DNA from: Teratosphaeria epicoccoides
Taxonomy: Eukaryota > Ascomycota > Dothideomycetes > Mycosphaerellales > Teratosphaeriaceae
Direction: 5' to 3'
DNA: 64,000 nt
NCBI GenBank assembly: GCA_021401465.1
Contig: JADDMT010000095.1
Coordinates: forward strand, 47,787-111,786
Positions 9,886-19,409 of the stretch are shown in pieces. How positions within the stretch are numbered: position 1 is the stretch's first letter; each line of letters starts with the position of its first letter. The translations under genes were made by a program, and so were the position numbers. The notes under the pieces are model-generated. The model searched no databases. It saw only the letters and a list, made by a program, of their open reading frames with translations, and had not been told where the DNA came from.

Positions 9886-10077
9886 ATTGTTTGGTGAGTC
9901 CCACTGGTCGCGAGGTAAGGTGTCCGATGTAAGACGAGCCTGTATCACGAGAACACCGCAGTAGCGTATGTGGTGACTACAAGCCACTGCAGAAAATTAT
10001 AGATAGGAGTGATAGCGCTCATCCGAAAATACCATGCATTTGAAACATCACCAAACGGCGATATACCTATTTAATAG
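9886..10077 (+). repeat. 3' LTR of the copia element
   Basis: 192 bp, identical to the 5' LTR except for G in place of A in gagtGatagcg. It is followed directly by the second ACATT target-site copy (10078-10082). Confidence 0.92.
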
Positions 10078-10082
10078 ACATT

Positions 10083-10374
10083 CACCATATCTTCGAGTCT
10101 CCAGAGTCCAAAGACATTCACGATGAGTCTTGGAAAAGACAAGCGCAGAGACGGCGTGGACTTCCTAGTGTCGGCACGCCTGATTACAGTGCGCCATGCA
10201 ATGCATGTCTCCTCACCGCCACACATCACCTTTCGACAATAATGTGTCAAGATGCTTTCCGGCCCTCTACCTGCCTTTCATGCTGCCCAACAAGCCATTT
10301 AACGTCAAACCGCTCAAGCGCTCGACAGCAACCTTAAGCTCCCGCCATCATGCCGAAACATGTCTTTTGTCATT
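10083..10374. other. Short spacer between retroelement and the 3' end of P5CDH
   Basis: No gene is seen. This is the 3' flank of the reverse-strand P5CDH gene, ending at the target-site duplication of the retroelement. Confidence 0.5.
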
Positions 10375-12195
10375 TTACACAACATTACTCGGATACACCA
10401 CCTTCGTATCCTCCACAAATTGCTCCTTGATCGACCTCATGCTCACAAATCGGCTCAACAAGTTCGCACTGCCAGCCTTATCATTCGTGCCCGACGCCCT
10501 GGCACCGCCAAAAGGCTGCTGTCCAACCACCGCACCAGTAGACTTGCAGTTCAGGTAGAAGTTACCTGCCGCATTTCGCAATGCCAGTTCGCCTTCCCTC
10601 AGCGCCTCGCGATCTGAAGCGAAAACCGAGCCTGTGAGCGCGTAGTCAGACGTTGAGTCGATGAGCTTGCAGATGTCTTGGTAAGCAGAAGGCGCAGCGT
10701 CGTCGTAGACGTAGATGGTCAAAATCGGGCCGAAGAACTCGCGACTGAGGTTCGGATGCCTGGGATTGGAGGTGAGGTAGATGGTCGGGTGTACGAAGTA
10801 GCCTTTGCTCCCGTCGTATGTGCCGCCAACGAGAAGCTCGAGCTCTGGGTCAGTCTTTGCGTCGTCGATGACTCTGACCAATTTGTCGAAGCTTTGCTGG
10901 TGAATGACAGGACCGATGAAATTATCAAACTCCTCTGGAGTGCCGATCTTCAAGGCCTTGGTTTCCTCGATCAGTTGGGCCTTGCTCTGCTCCCACAAAG
11001 ACTTGGGCCAGTAGGCTCGAGATGTAGCTGAGCATTTCTGACCCTGGTACTCAAAGGCGCCGCGCACAGTATTGATGACCGCGTTCGAGACGTTGGCCGA
11101 AGTGTGGATCAGATGAAAGTTCTTGCCGCCTGTCTCACCAATAATTCTTGGGTATCCTCGATACTTGCCTTCTGCTACACCGTTGGCAATCTGACCATAC
11201 AGCCTTCTGAAGACGGCGGTTGAGCCGGTGTAGTGCAAAGCTGAGAAATCTTTGTGGGACAGAACCGTTTTCGTGACCTCGACAGCCTCGCCAGGGATGA
11301 ATTGAACCACATCCTTCGGCAGGCCAGCCTCCAGCAGAATCTGGTATACCAGCCAGTTGCTAGCCATAGCGCTCGGACTCGGCTTCCATACTACCACATT
11401 TCCCATCAATGCAGGAGCAGCTGGCAGGTTGCCCGCAATGGCCGTGAAATTGAACGGTGTAATGGCATAAACGAATCCTTCCAGCGGTCTGTACTCTAGT
11501 CGGTTCCATACTCCTGGAGCGTTGTCCACCGGTTGTTGTGCATACAACTCTTGCGCATACTTCACGTTGTATCTCAGGAAATCACACAGCTCGGCAGCAG
11601 AATCGATCTCCGCTTGCCAAGCATTCTTGCCTTGTCCAAGCATTGTAGCAGCCATGATGTCGTATCTGTATTTCCGACTGACTAGATCTGCCGCTTTCAG
11701 GAATATGGCTGCCCTATCCGCGAAGGGCATCTTCTCCCACGAGTCTTTGGCGGCCAAGGCGGAGTCGATGGCCGTCTGAACATCAGAAGTCGAGGCGCTA
11801 TGCCAGTTCGCAATCGATTCGGCGTGATTGGTAGGACACGGCTGAGCAGAAATGGAGGAGGACTTTCCTTCTCTCCCCGCGACGACGATGGGGACTTCAA
11901 GAGGTGCTCGAGAGCGGAGAGACTTTACCGCTTCAGACAGCTTTTGGCGGTCGACGGAGCCCTTCTCGTAATGTTTCTGAGATTTACGTCAGTTGTCATG
12001 CAATCGTCCTGTTGGATCTGTCGTCTGTACATTAGGCTCGTTCTTGATGTCTGGAATCTTGAAGGCGGCCAAGCTTGCCAGTCTGCTCGTCTGGTGCAGA
12101 GCTCGAGAGCGTGTTGCTCGCTTCAGTGAGGTCGTCGTGGCCTGAGGGCCGAAAGTCCGGTGCAGCAGGCATGTAGGAGCTGCCATATTGATCAT
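10375..12195 (-). CDS. PUT2: Delta-1-pyrroline-5-carboxylate dehydrogenase, mitochondrial (ALDH4 family)
   Basis: Two exons, 12195-12031 and 11976-10375, with a 54-nt GT-AG intron, give 588 residues, normal for fungal enzymes. The enzyme oxidises P5C/glutamate semialdehyde to glutamate using NAD+, the second step of proline catabolism in the mitochondrial matrix. The N-terminus (Arg/Ser/Thr-rich, almost no acidic residues) looks like a targeting peptide. Aldehyde dehydrogenase landmarks are all present: PFNFTAIAGN, the cofactor lysine in VVVWKPSPSA, the general-base Glu in IIGETGGKNF (about residue 336), and the nucleophilic Cys in EYQGQKCSATSRAY (about 370). The C-terminal PFGGARASGTNDKAG is typical of the ALDH4 group. 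A second in-frame ATG three codons downstream could also start translation. The next gene on the same strand is also mitochondrial amino-acid catabolism. Confidence 0.95.
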
Positions 12196-12312
12196 CCGAT
12201 GCAGTCAAATCCAAGAAGATTTTCGAGTGCTTCAATGCTGTGCACATCTTCAGTACAAAGGTTGTATCTTTGCTGTTTGTCCTCTGGAGCGGCTACCTGC
12301 GGCCTTGCTCCA

Positions 12313-12330
12313 CCCCACACCAATGTGGGG
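12313..12330. promoter_or_regulatory. Perfect 7-bp hairpin enclosing a CCAAT box
   Basis: CCCCACA and TGTGGGG form a perfect inverted repeat around CCAA, so that a CCAAT pentamer spans loop and stem. It lies about 120 bp upstream of the P5CDH start. CCAAT is the binding core of the fungal HAP/CBC complex. Whether this copy is used is an inference from its position. Confidence 0.4.
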
Positions 12331-12678
12331 GTGGGGCAGGTAGGCAGGGCCAATGCGAGGCCGAACCTTTGAAACCATTGAGCGACGTCGGTTTCGGTTT
12401 CTGGCGGCATGGATGTGTTGAATAGCTTAATGGTTCCTGATCCGCTTTCGCCGTGAGTACGCGCAGCAGGCCTCGAGGTGCCGGCATGCGCAGTCCCTTG
12501 AGATGTCACCCCGTTGCGGCTCATTAGAGCAGAGTCGGACGCTGAGGAGCAGCCGAGCCAACATGTCTCGGATGTGAACTAAGACAGCAGCAACATGACT
12601 AGCAGCTTTGGGAGTATTGCAATAGGCTTTCGCATTCTCGTAAATGCGTCCCTGTCGTTGTCGTTCCTACTGGATCCC

Positions 12679-14166
12679 TCATCTCATCCCCGCCAACATC
12701 ACTCCGGGCTCCTCCAGATACCTTCTGACCCTCTCCGCGCACCTCGCACATTCAGCTCCATCAACGACGCGATGGTCCGCCGACCAGCTCAACACCAGCT
12801 CCTCCCTCCTAATCAACACCTCGTTCTCATCAAAGGCCGGCACCACTTTACTTCTACCTACTCCTAGGATTGCCACCTGAGGCTCTGAAATCACAGGAGA
12901 CACTACGCCTCCACCAATGGAGCCGATGTTAGAGACTGTGAATGTAGCACCCGAGAAGTCTGAGGGGGCTAATTCATTCTGCCGAGCCTTTTGAGAAAGC
13001 GAGCGGAGTTTTGTTGAGATATCGGTGATGGAAAGTTCTTGAACAGACTTCAGGACGGGGACAAGTAGGCCATTGGGCGTGTCAATTGCAACGCCAATGT
13101 TGTGGCTGCCTTTGTAGGTGAGTTCGGGTTTCTTTGGATCTCTGGTGTTCAGAGCTGCATTTAGCAGAGGATGTTGTTGCAAGGCTAGCGAGACAGCTTT
13201 GATTATGAACGGCAGGTGCGTCAGCTTCTCCTCTGGCGAGTTCACAGAAACATTCAGTCGTTTGCGGAGACAGGTCAAGTCCGTGAGGTCTGCGGTGCTG
13301 GTGTAGAGGAAGTGCGGGATCGTCAGTGAGCGCGTCATGGTCTTGAACATTTGATTCTGGACGGGAGAAAGTGCAAGATTTCTGTCCTCTCGAGAAGCAA
13401 TTGTCGTGGAGCGTGCGACGTCTGTTTCTGGCGACGCGGACTTTTGATGGCTCTCTTTGTTTTGCTCCACATGGCGGTAGACGTCCTCCTTCAGGACTCT
13501 ACCATCTTTGCCAGTGCCTCGCACATCGGCGATGTTCACACCCAGCTCCGTGGTCAGATGTCGTACTGCTGGCGTTGCTAATTTTCTTCTCTCCATATCC
13601 CCTCTGCTCGCTTCCTGCCGTCTCTGTGTTTCCTGCCCTTGGTTCTGTCCTTGGCCCCGATCTTCGGCCGGCACTCTGGGCTTCGCAACATCATCCTCTG
13701 CTTCTGCTCCAGTCTCGACGAATTGCTCCCTCTGACCTTCCTCGGCATCCACCTTTCCTGCGGCGGCGTTCTCTCCATTGCCTACGCCATTCCTCCCCAA
13801 CTTCTCCGCATCTGCCTCACTGATCTCTCCCTGTATGTCTATATCCACCAGTGGCTTACCCGTCTTAGCCATATCATCCGGCTCGTAATGCAGCCTTTTT
13901 ATCACGCCATCGAATGGACTGGTAATCTCCACTGAAGCTTTGTCGGACTGAACTTCGCATATTTTGTCGAACTGCTCGACACGGGCGCCAGGTTGCACGA
14001 ACCATTGTATGAGTTGACACTCGGTGATGCCTTCGCCTATGTCGGCCAGCAAGAAGGGTTTAACAACAGCAAGACGGCGAGTGCAATGGAAGCACCTGTG
14101 AAGGAGTGGCCGAGAAAGGCGTTGTGGAAGGGAAACGAGGGACCCGGCGAAACGTGAGACAGACAT
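12679..14166 (-). CDS. Branched-chain 2-oxoacid dehydrogenase E2 (dihydrolipoyl transacylase), mitochondrial
   Basis: A single exon of 495 residues. It is the acyltransferase core of the branched-chain ketoacid dehydrogenase complex, moving acyl groups from E1 to CoA during Val/Leu/Ile breakdown. A basic, Ser/Leu-rich targeting sequence covers about residues 1-33. The lipoyl domain follows (about 35-112), with the lipoylated Lys in EVQSDKASVE at 76; the motif ITECQLIQWFV is characteristic of the branched-chain E2 rather than the pyruvate or 2-oxoglutarate enzymes. After a charged linker comes the E3-binding domain (TPAVRHLTTELGVNIADV...GKDGRVLKEDV). The catalytic domain ends with the active-site signature HRVVDGAE, His about 465 and Asp about 469. 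The start at 14166 gives a complete targeting peptide. It is divergent from VPS26, 311 bp apart. Confidence 0.93.
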   Translation of the reverse strand: MSVSRFAGSLVSLPQRLSRPLLHRCFHCTRRLAVVKPFLLADIGEGITECQLIQWFVQPGARVEQFDKICEVQSDKASVEITSPFDGVIKRLHYEPDDMAKTGKPLVDIDIQGEISEADAEKLGRNGVGNGENAAAGKVDAEEGQREQFVETGAEAEDDVAKPRVPAEDRGQGQNQGQETQRRQEASRGDMERRKLATPAVRHLTTELGVNIADVRGTGKDGRVLKEDVYRHVEQNKESHQKSASPETDVARSTTIASREDRNLALSPVQNQMFKTMTRSLTIPHFLYTSTADLTDLTCLRKRLNVSVNSPEEKLTHLPFIIKAVSLALQQHPLLNAALNTRDPKKPELTYKGSHNIGVAIDTPNGLLVPVLKSVQELSITDISTKLRSLSQKARQNELAPSDFSGATFTVSNIGSIGGGVVSPVISEPQVAILGVGRSKVVPAFDENEVLIRREELVLSWSADHRVVDGAECARCAERVRRYLEEPGVMLAGMR

Positions 14167-14477
14167 CTCGTCGCGAGATGCTGTGTTTGATACTTACGCG
14201 GGACAAGTCGCGCGTGGCATAGTCATGCGGTCTGGCGATATAGGAATGTGTACGGCTAAAGCAGTTAGAGAGCCGTGCTCGCAAAGCCGTCGGAAGCCGA
14301 GAGCTGCACATTTGATTGATCACGGGATCGGCCGGGGGCCAAGCGTCGATCGACTGTGGCAGGCTAATCAATTCAGCCAAGCGCATTGAGGCTTTCCAGA
14401 TTGGCAGCTACATCAACACACTGTCGCGTTGGGCGGCACTGTTCCAAATTGGCCCATCGCGACGCGAGCTCCCCACG
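14167..14477. promoter_or_regulatory. Divergent promoter region between E2 and VPS26
   Basis: The 311 bp between the two start codons must hold both promoters and 5' leaders. In-frame ATGs upstream of VPS26 exist (for example at 14316), but the sequence they add is not family-like. I see no clear TATA element. Confidence 0.55.
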
Positions 14478-15458
14478 ATGTCACTATTCTCCTTCTCCAC
14501 CCCGCTGGACATTGATATCGTCCTCCAAGACACTGACGACCGCCCCACCGTTGATGTCCCGCTCAGCGCTCACTCGACCGCCGCCGCCAATGGGGCCAGC
14601 GGCAAGGCCATCACGCGGCGTGAGAAATGTCCGCTGTATTTGGACGGCGAGACAGTAAAGGGAGCCGTCACTATAAGGCCAAAGGATGGCAAGAGGTTAG
14701 AGCATACTGGTATCAAGGTGCAGTTCGTTGGAACCATCGAGATGTTCTTCGACAGAGGCACACATCACGAGTTTCTGTCATTGCAGACCGAGCTGGCCAG
14801 TCCTGGGGAGCTTCAACACCCCGTCACTTTGCCATTCGCCTTCAAGAATGTTGAAAAGCCGTACGAGTCCTACAACGGCATTAACGTCAAGCTCCGCTAC
14901 TTCCTCCGCGTCACCGTCTCCCGCCGCATGGCCGATGTCGTCCGAGAGAAAGATCTCTGGGTGTACAGCTACCGACAGCCACCAGAGAGCAATTCTGTCA
15001 TCAAGATGGATGTCGGTATCGAAGATTGCTTGCACATTGAATTTGAGTACAGCAAGAGCAAGTACCATCTGAAGGATGTGATTGTTGGGAGGATATACTT
15101 CTTGCTTGTGCGGTTGAAGATACGACATATGGAGCTCTCCATAATACGGAGGGAGACCACAGGTGTACCACCCAACCAGTATAATGAATCCGAGACGTTG
15201 GTACGCTTCGAAATCATGGATGGCTCCCCAAGTCGAGGCGAAACCATACCAATCCGGCTGTTCTTAGGCGGATTTGACCTCACGCCGACGTTCAGAGATG
15301 TTAACAAGAAGTACAGCACACGATACTATCTCAGCTTGGTCCTCATCGATGAGGACGCCAGAAGGTACTTCAAGCAGAGCGAGATTGTGCTATACCGGCA
15401 GGCGCCTGAGAATTCGGAGCTCGCTCAGGAACAGGCGAAGCAGATACAAGGCAGCTAG
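14478..15458 (+). CDS. VPS26: Retromer subunit VPS26
   Basis: A single exon of 326 residues, matching the usual ~300-330 of the family. VPS26 is the arrestin-fold subunit of the retromer trimer (VPS26-VPS29-VPS35), which recycles sorting receptors from endosomes to the Golgi. The start MSLFSFSTPLDIDIVL is typical for the family, so the longer open frame from 14316 is rejected. Family segments include CPLYLDGETVKGAVTIRPKD, the GIKVQFVGTIEMFFDRG strand, NVKLRYFLRVTVSRR, DCLHIEFEYSKSKYHLKDVI, and the C-terminal arrestin lobe with PIRLFLGGFDLTPTFRDVN and FKQSEIVLYR. An N-terminal insertion rich in Ala/Ser (about residues 28-42) is a normal variation. The next small frame starts 39 bp after the stop. 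Confidence 0.95.
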   Translation: MSLFSFSTPLDIDIVLQDTDDRPTVDVPLSAHSTAAANGASGKAITRREKCPLYLDGETVKGAVTIRPKDGKRLEHTGIKVQFVGTIEMFFDRGTHHEFLSLQTELASPGELQHPVTLPFAFKNVEKPYESYNGINVKLRYFLRVTVSRRMADVVREKDLWVYSYRQPPESNSVIKMDVGIEDCLHIEFEYSKSKYHLKDVIVGRIYFLLVRLKIRHMELSIIRRETTGVPPNQYNESETLVRFEIMDGSPSRGETIPIRLFLGGFDLTPTFRDVNKKYSTRYYLSLVLIDEDARRYFKQSEIVLYRQAPENSELAQEQAKQIQGS

Positions 15459-15497
15459 GGAGGCGCTAATGAGACACGAGGGAGTTTTGGCGCATCT

Positions 15498-16022
15498 ATG
15501 GGGTGGGACATGAACTGGGATCATGGGGAGGCCGAGCACAACGATAACAGCCTCCATGGACATGAATATGGCTACTCACAGCATTATATTGAGCAGCCCG
15601 CCTCACTCGGTGCTTATGACGAATCTGAAGACGAAGTCACAAGAGAAACTCTCGAAGATCAGCAACGGAGGGAAGAAGCGCTCTTCAGCAATTCCGCAAG
15701 ACAGAAGGGCCAGCATATCCATAAAGCCATTGCAAAATTGCAGCAGAAGGACGATATGCCTATACGCAGTGCGACATGGGACGTACCCACCAACGCTCAG
15801 GATAAGACTGGCAGCAGCAAATGCAACCAGAAGGCGGAAGACAATGCCTACCGTCAGTCCACGCAGTCGGAGCGCTCGCAGGGGAGGGGTAATTGGAACG
15901 GTCTGTTCCGCACCGTGGCGAAGAAGAAATTGCTTGAGTCGCCTGCGAGGACACCAGTAACTAGCCGGGACCCGTCGCCGAGCTATGCGTTCAGGAAGCA
16001 TGGGAGGAGCATCAGTGCTTGA
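15498..16022 (+). CDS. Hypothetical protein, 174 aa, downstream of VPS26
   Basis: An open frame of 174 residues starting 39 bp after VPS26. The N-terminal third is acidic and His/Tyr-rich (HGHEYGYSQHYIEQPASLG). The middle carries charged, probably helical sequence (EVTRETLEDQQRREEALF), and the C-terminus is basic and Ser/Arg-rich (SRDPSPSYAFRKHGRSIS). No domain is recognised. It could be a separate small gene, a translated part of a VPS26 isoform reached by splicing, or chance. Length and patterned charge favour a real coding segment, but the tight spacing is unusual for an independent fungal gene. Confidence 0.4.
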   Translation: MGWDMNWDHGEAEHNDNSLHGHEYGYSQHYIEQPASLGAYDESEDEVTRETLEDQQRREEALFSNSARQKGQHIHKAIAKLQQKDDMPIRSATWDVPTNAQDKTGSSKCNQKAEDNAYRQSTQSERSQGRGNWNGLFRTVAKKKLLESPARTPVTSRDPSPSYAFRKHGRSISA

Positions 16023-17340
16023 TTGTCATTGCCGTTCTGATTTTCATGGCGACCTGTGGGCGATGTGACGATCTAAATGATTTGGGTTCTGGTCGCATGG
16101 TGTTCTGCGCATGATATCAGTTTCTCCGAAAGTTCAAGCTGCATTCATACATTCCTCTCATGATACACTTTTTCCGCCCAACCTAGCCGCAATCGTCAGG
16201 CAATGCCTGCTGACCTGGGAATGCAAGCAGTAACGAATTACACCATAAACGGAACAGCTACGCCACCATCTGAATAGTCGAAACCCGCCAGTCTGGCCAC
16301 TGATGTCGCTGGCCATCTTGTCTTGATCTGGTGGACAGTCCGTGCTCGTACCGCTGCTAGAACCAGATTTGAATTGCGGGCCTCGTCTCTAATCAGCCTT
16401 TCTCTCTCCTGTTGTCATCTCGGGCAATTGGACGCTTCAACTTTCAAGAGGCATAAGTCAGGCACACGATATAGACCAGATGTTCTGCCGAAGTTGCGGC
16501 TTCTCTAGTAAATGATCTACTCATCGTTTGATCTTGCCCGCGCTGTTATGTGATGCCTACTAGGTCGTTATGAACTGTGAACTGGAACGCCGGTCGATTC
16601 GACCTGGATCAAGCCACGATTGAGCGATGAACCCATCTTTGGAACGGCTTGCGGTCGAACGCCATATATATAAGCGGGATCTGCCTTTGCTGCATCGTCC
16701 ACGTGTATTCGCTTCTGTCTGCGCTCTGTTAAAACTATCCACGGACCCTGCTATGAGATGACGCTATGCAGTCCGGCTTATTCCACCCTCGTGCTTTCTA
16801 GGACATTGTCGTCCAGCTGGACCAGTCCGGTCATCATTCGTATCACAAGAATTCTGCTTTTTCCCCACAGCCATGCATGATGTGCATGTTGCAGGAGCTT
16901 CAATAAACTTGCAAGGAGTTATGACTCGGACGCAGCGAGGATATACACCAAGCCCGTGTGAACGCTAGGCTCACGTGTCCAAGCTGCAAGATCCAGTTCT
17001 TCTGACCAATCCGAAACATCTTAGTAGGCCAACATTTATTTGTTTGGTTTCCGGACAGCCTCTGTTCAAGGCCCGCTGCAGATAGTCACGACGTTCGTGG
17101 GCATGAATCCGCTTCCCAAGGACTAACACTTCAGGACAACGAGCCATCTGCCGGTTCACGTGCGTGGATACCACAAGCGAGACCTGCTTATTGCCTGGGA
17201 AATCGTGCAGTAGGTCGTACAATCGGGTGGCATCATGTAAGTATGCTGCATCTCCGCGTTTTCTTGCATCTCGTGGCTCTCATTTGTTTCGAAGGCGGTG
17301 TCACAGGAAGATTACAGGAGATTTGCTCAAATGCACTACT
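16023..17340. other. Long non-coding stretch upstream of SAT4-like relic
   Basis: About 1.3 kb without a recognisable gene. Short frames occur on both strands but none has a domain or signal peptide. A TATATATAAG-type sequence occurs near 16670 on the + strand; no gene can be tied to it. Confidence 0.5.
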
Positions 17341-18755
17341 ATGACAGAGGACAACAGGACGTGTGATGGGGATGTGAGGAAGGCGCAGTGCTTCTGCGTC
17401 AGATCAAGAGCCCTCCAAACATCTGGGAAGCAGCAGGCGGGCCAGACTGTATACGACGGCACCTCCACGATCGACGCTGCCGTAGGGATGTATTCCGAAC
17501 AAAGCAAGTCATGCCTAGGTATTGCCACTGCCTTCTTCACTCTATCATGGATCACGGTGGCACTTCGCGTGCTTGTTCGGGCAGGCATGCTTCGTTCTTT
17601 CGGTCCGGATGACTGGAGGATGCTTGCCACGCAGTTGCTCTTCACAGCGTACCTGATATGCCAGCTCGGTGGAGTCATATATGGGACGGGTGAGCATCTA
17701 GAGGATCTGAAACCATGACGGGCTACCAAAGCCGTGTTCGTATGCTCTCGATCGCTCAACGCTTACTGAGTCCTCGCTGACGAATACACCCAGTTTTGGT
17801 TCTTTTGCGAGGCCTTCTACGTCGCCTCGACTGCAATGCTCAAAATCTCGATTGGCCTCTTCCTGCTTCGAGTCACGACCAAGTCGATACACGTATGGGT
17901 GGTACGCATCATCATGGCCTTCTCCGCTGTCTTCGGAGGGGCTTTTGTATGTACCCTTCTTCCACTGTCAGTATGATCGAGCGCTGAATCTCGCTATTAG
18001 CTCTTCGTGGTGATCTTCCAATGCTGGTCAATCTCGGATTGGTGGTCATTCAATCCAGCGAACAAACACTCCATCAACCCTGCCGTCATTTTTCGGCCTC
18101 CCGTACGGCGTCTCCGCTCTCAATGACGTCGCCGATTGGACCATTGGCATACTGCCTATCTTCATTGTCAAGGATCTGCAAATGTCCCGGCGCCGAAGAA
18201 GACTCGTGTCCATCCTTCTGGGCTTCGCTGCAGTAGGATCAACAGCTACCATAATTCGGCTGCCATACATTGCAAGTCTTCGGGAAAGCTTCCTTGGCTG
18301 GGACGGCGACTTCCTGTACGACAATCGAAGTCGGCGTTGGAGTCTCCGCTGGCTGCTTCGCGACCCTTCGCCCGCTGATACGACAGGCCTTTGGCAAGCT
18401 CGGTATAGGTGGCACCAGCCATAAGAACCCCATCTTCAGTCCGTCAAGGTATAGAAGGGGCATACCGCCCTCACTGCCGCTCGATGGGCTGAAAGCAGGG
18501 CATGGTATCACGACCACCATTACTGGCAACCACGATCCCACTGGCGACGGGAGAGACTATGGCAAAGGTAACAGGAGCAGAAGCAATAGTCAAGAGCAGC
18601 TGGCTTGGCCGCAGTGTAGCGATATCACGAGCAGGTGGTGGTTGAATTTGACGAGCTGGGTGATTTATGGAGGCTTTGGGTGCCCCGAGCATCGAACGAC
18701 ATTGCTGCATAGGCGATGGGACACAGACATCGACAGGAAGTCTGCCATTTCATGA
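17341..18755 (+). pseudogene. SAT4/rhodopsin-domain integral membrane protein, decayed
   Basis: Translated pieces in order match the fungal SAT4-type seven-helix membrane family: a first helix with TAFFTLSWITVALRVLVRAG followed by SFGPDDWRM, then WFFCEAFYVASTAMLKISIG, then FLFVVIFQCWSISDWW, then DVADWTIGILPIFIVKDLQM, then VGSTATIIRLPYIASL, and finally TIEVGVGVSAGCFATLRPL. They cannot be joined into one protein. A TGA at 17716 interrupts the end of exon 1. A run of five T at 18089-18093 shifts the frame inside the conserved sequence. A further shift, with apparent loss of about ten family residues, lies near 18316-18322. Plausible introns remain (for example 17949-18000). The start at 17341 is only the nearest reasonable ATG. 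Three independent lesions make a sequencing error unlikely, though not excluded. Confidence 0.75.
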
Positions 18756-19409
18756 TGTTCGAAGGTGAGAAAGGAAAGCCGCCGCTCAGATCAACCCACA
18801 AAGCCGACGCTCAAATTTGGCTTGGCGCTAGCTACGAGCTACTCCTGATTAGGAAGGTGGCTTAATGGCACCAGCGTAAGGTACACACTTCTGCTGACGT
18901 GCTCGATAATGTATGCAGTAGATCACCCTCGAATCAGTGCGACTTCGACTGGCTGACGCCGAGAGTGAAGCCGCATGGAGTATTGGGGCTGTGATGACTC
19001 AGCGCATAGTAATGGCTCTGTAAGGCGTTTAGTCCTAATCACGGCGCTGCGTCTGGCTTCTCGGAGCGGATTAACAACCTCCGACAGGATACCTAGATTA
19101 GAAACATGAAGCAATAGCTGAGGGCCTTTTCGCTTGCTTTAATCACGGTAGTAAATTGTAACAGCGTAATGGCAATTTAGTAGCAAATTGCTAATATAAG
19201 CGATTTAGTCTATTAGAGGGCACAGCCGGAGACGAAAGACGATCGGACATTCGCCAAGTGAGGCGGTGCCGACTTATCCCCGTGCGGTGTCGATGCTCCC
19301 CTCTTGGCATGTGGACATGACTGCGGCCAGTCCGCTCGATCCCACATGGCATGGTATATGGCGGTTCGACGCCTGCGCGCCTATTATCCAGGCCGCCTGG
19401 ATCCAAGCT
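18756..19409. other. Non-coding spacer with an AT-rich patch
   Basis: No gene recognised. The part 19140-19220 is AT-rich with many TA steps, unlike its surroundings, and could be a short transposon relic. No terminal repeats were found. Confidence 0.4.

Larger units (their letters stand above)
3220..10077 (+). mobile_element. Ty1/copia LTR retrotransposon, full length, coding frames interrupted
   Basis: A 6,858-bp element bounded by two 192-bp direct repeats, with ACATT duplicated on both sides (3215-3219 and 10078-10082; the boundary could shift by one base). The order inside is LTR, primer-binding site, gag, protease, integrase, reverse transcriptase, RNase H, an additional frame, purine tract, LTR. 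Integrase before reverse transcriptase defines the Ty1/copia superfamily (Pseudoviridae-like). The two LTRs differ at one position only (A versus G within gagtRatagcg), which implies a recent insertion. Even so, the coding frames carry 46 TAG/TAA codons and no TGA or frameshift. As it stands the copy should not make a full polyprotein, so it was probably mobilised in trans or altered around the time of transposition. The element is an insertion between an F-box gene and the P5CDH gene and belongs to neither. Confidence 0.93.

Noticed and set aside
14316..14477. Extended N-terminus of VPS26 from an upstream ATG
   Set aside because: The added residues have no family similarity, and the family start lies at 14478.
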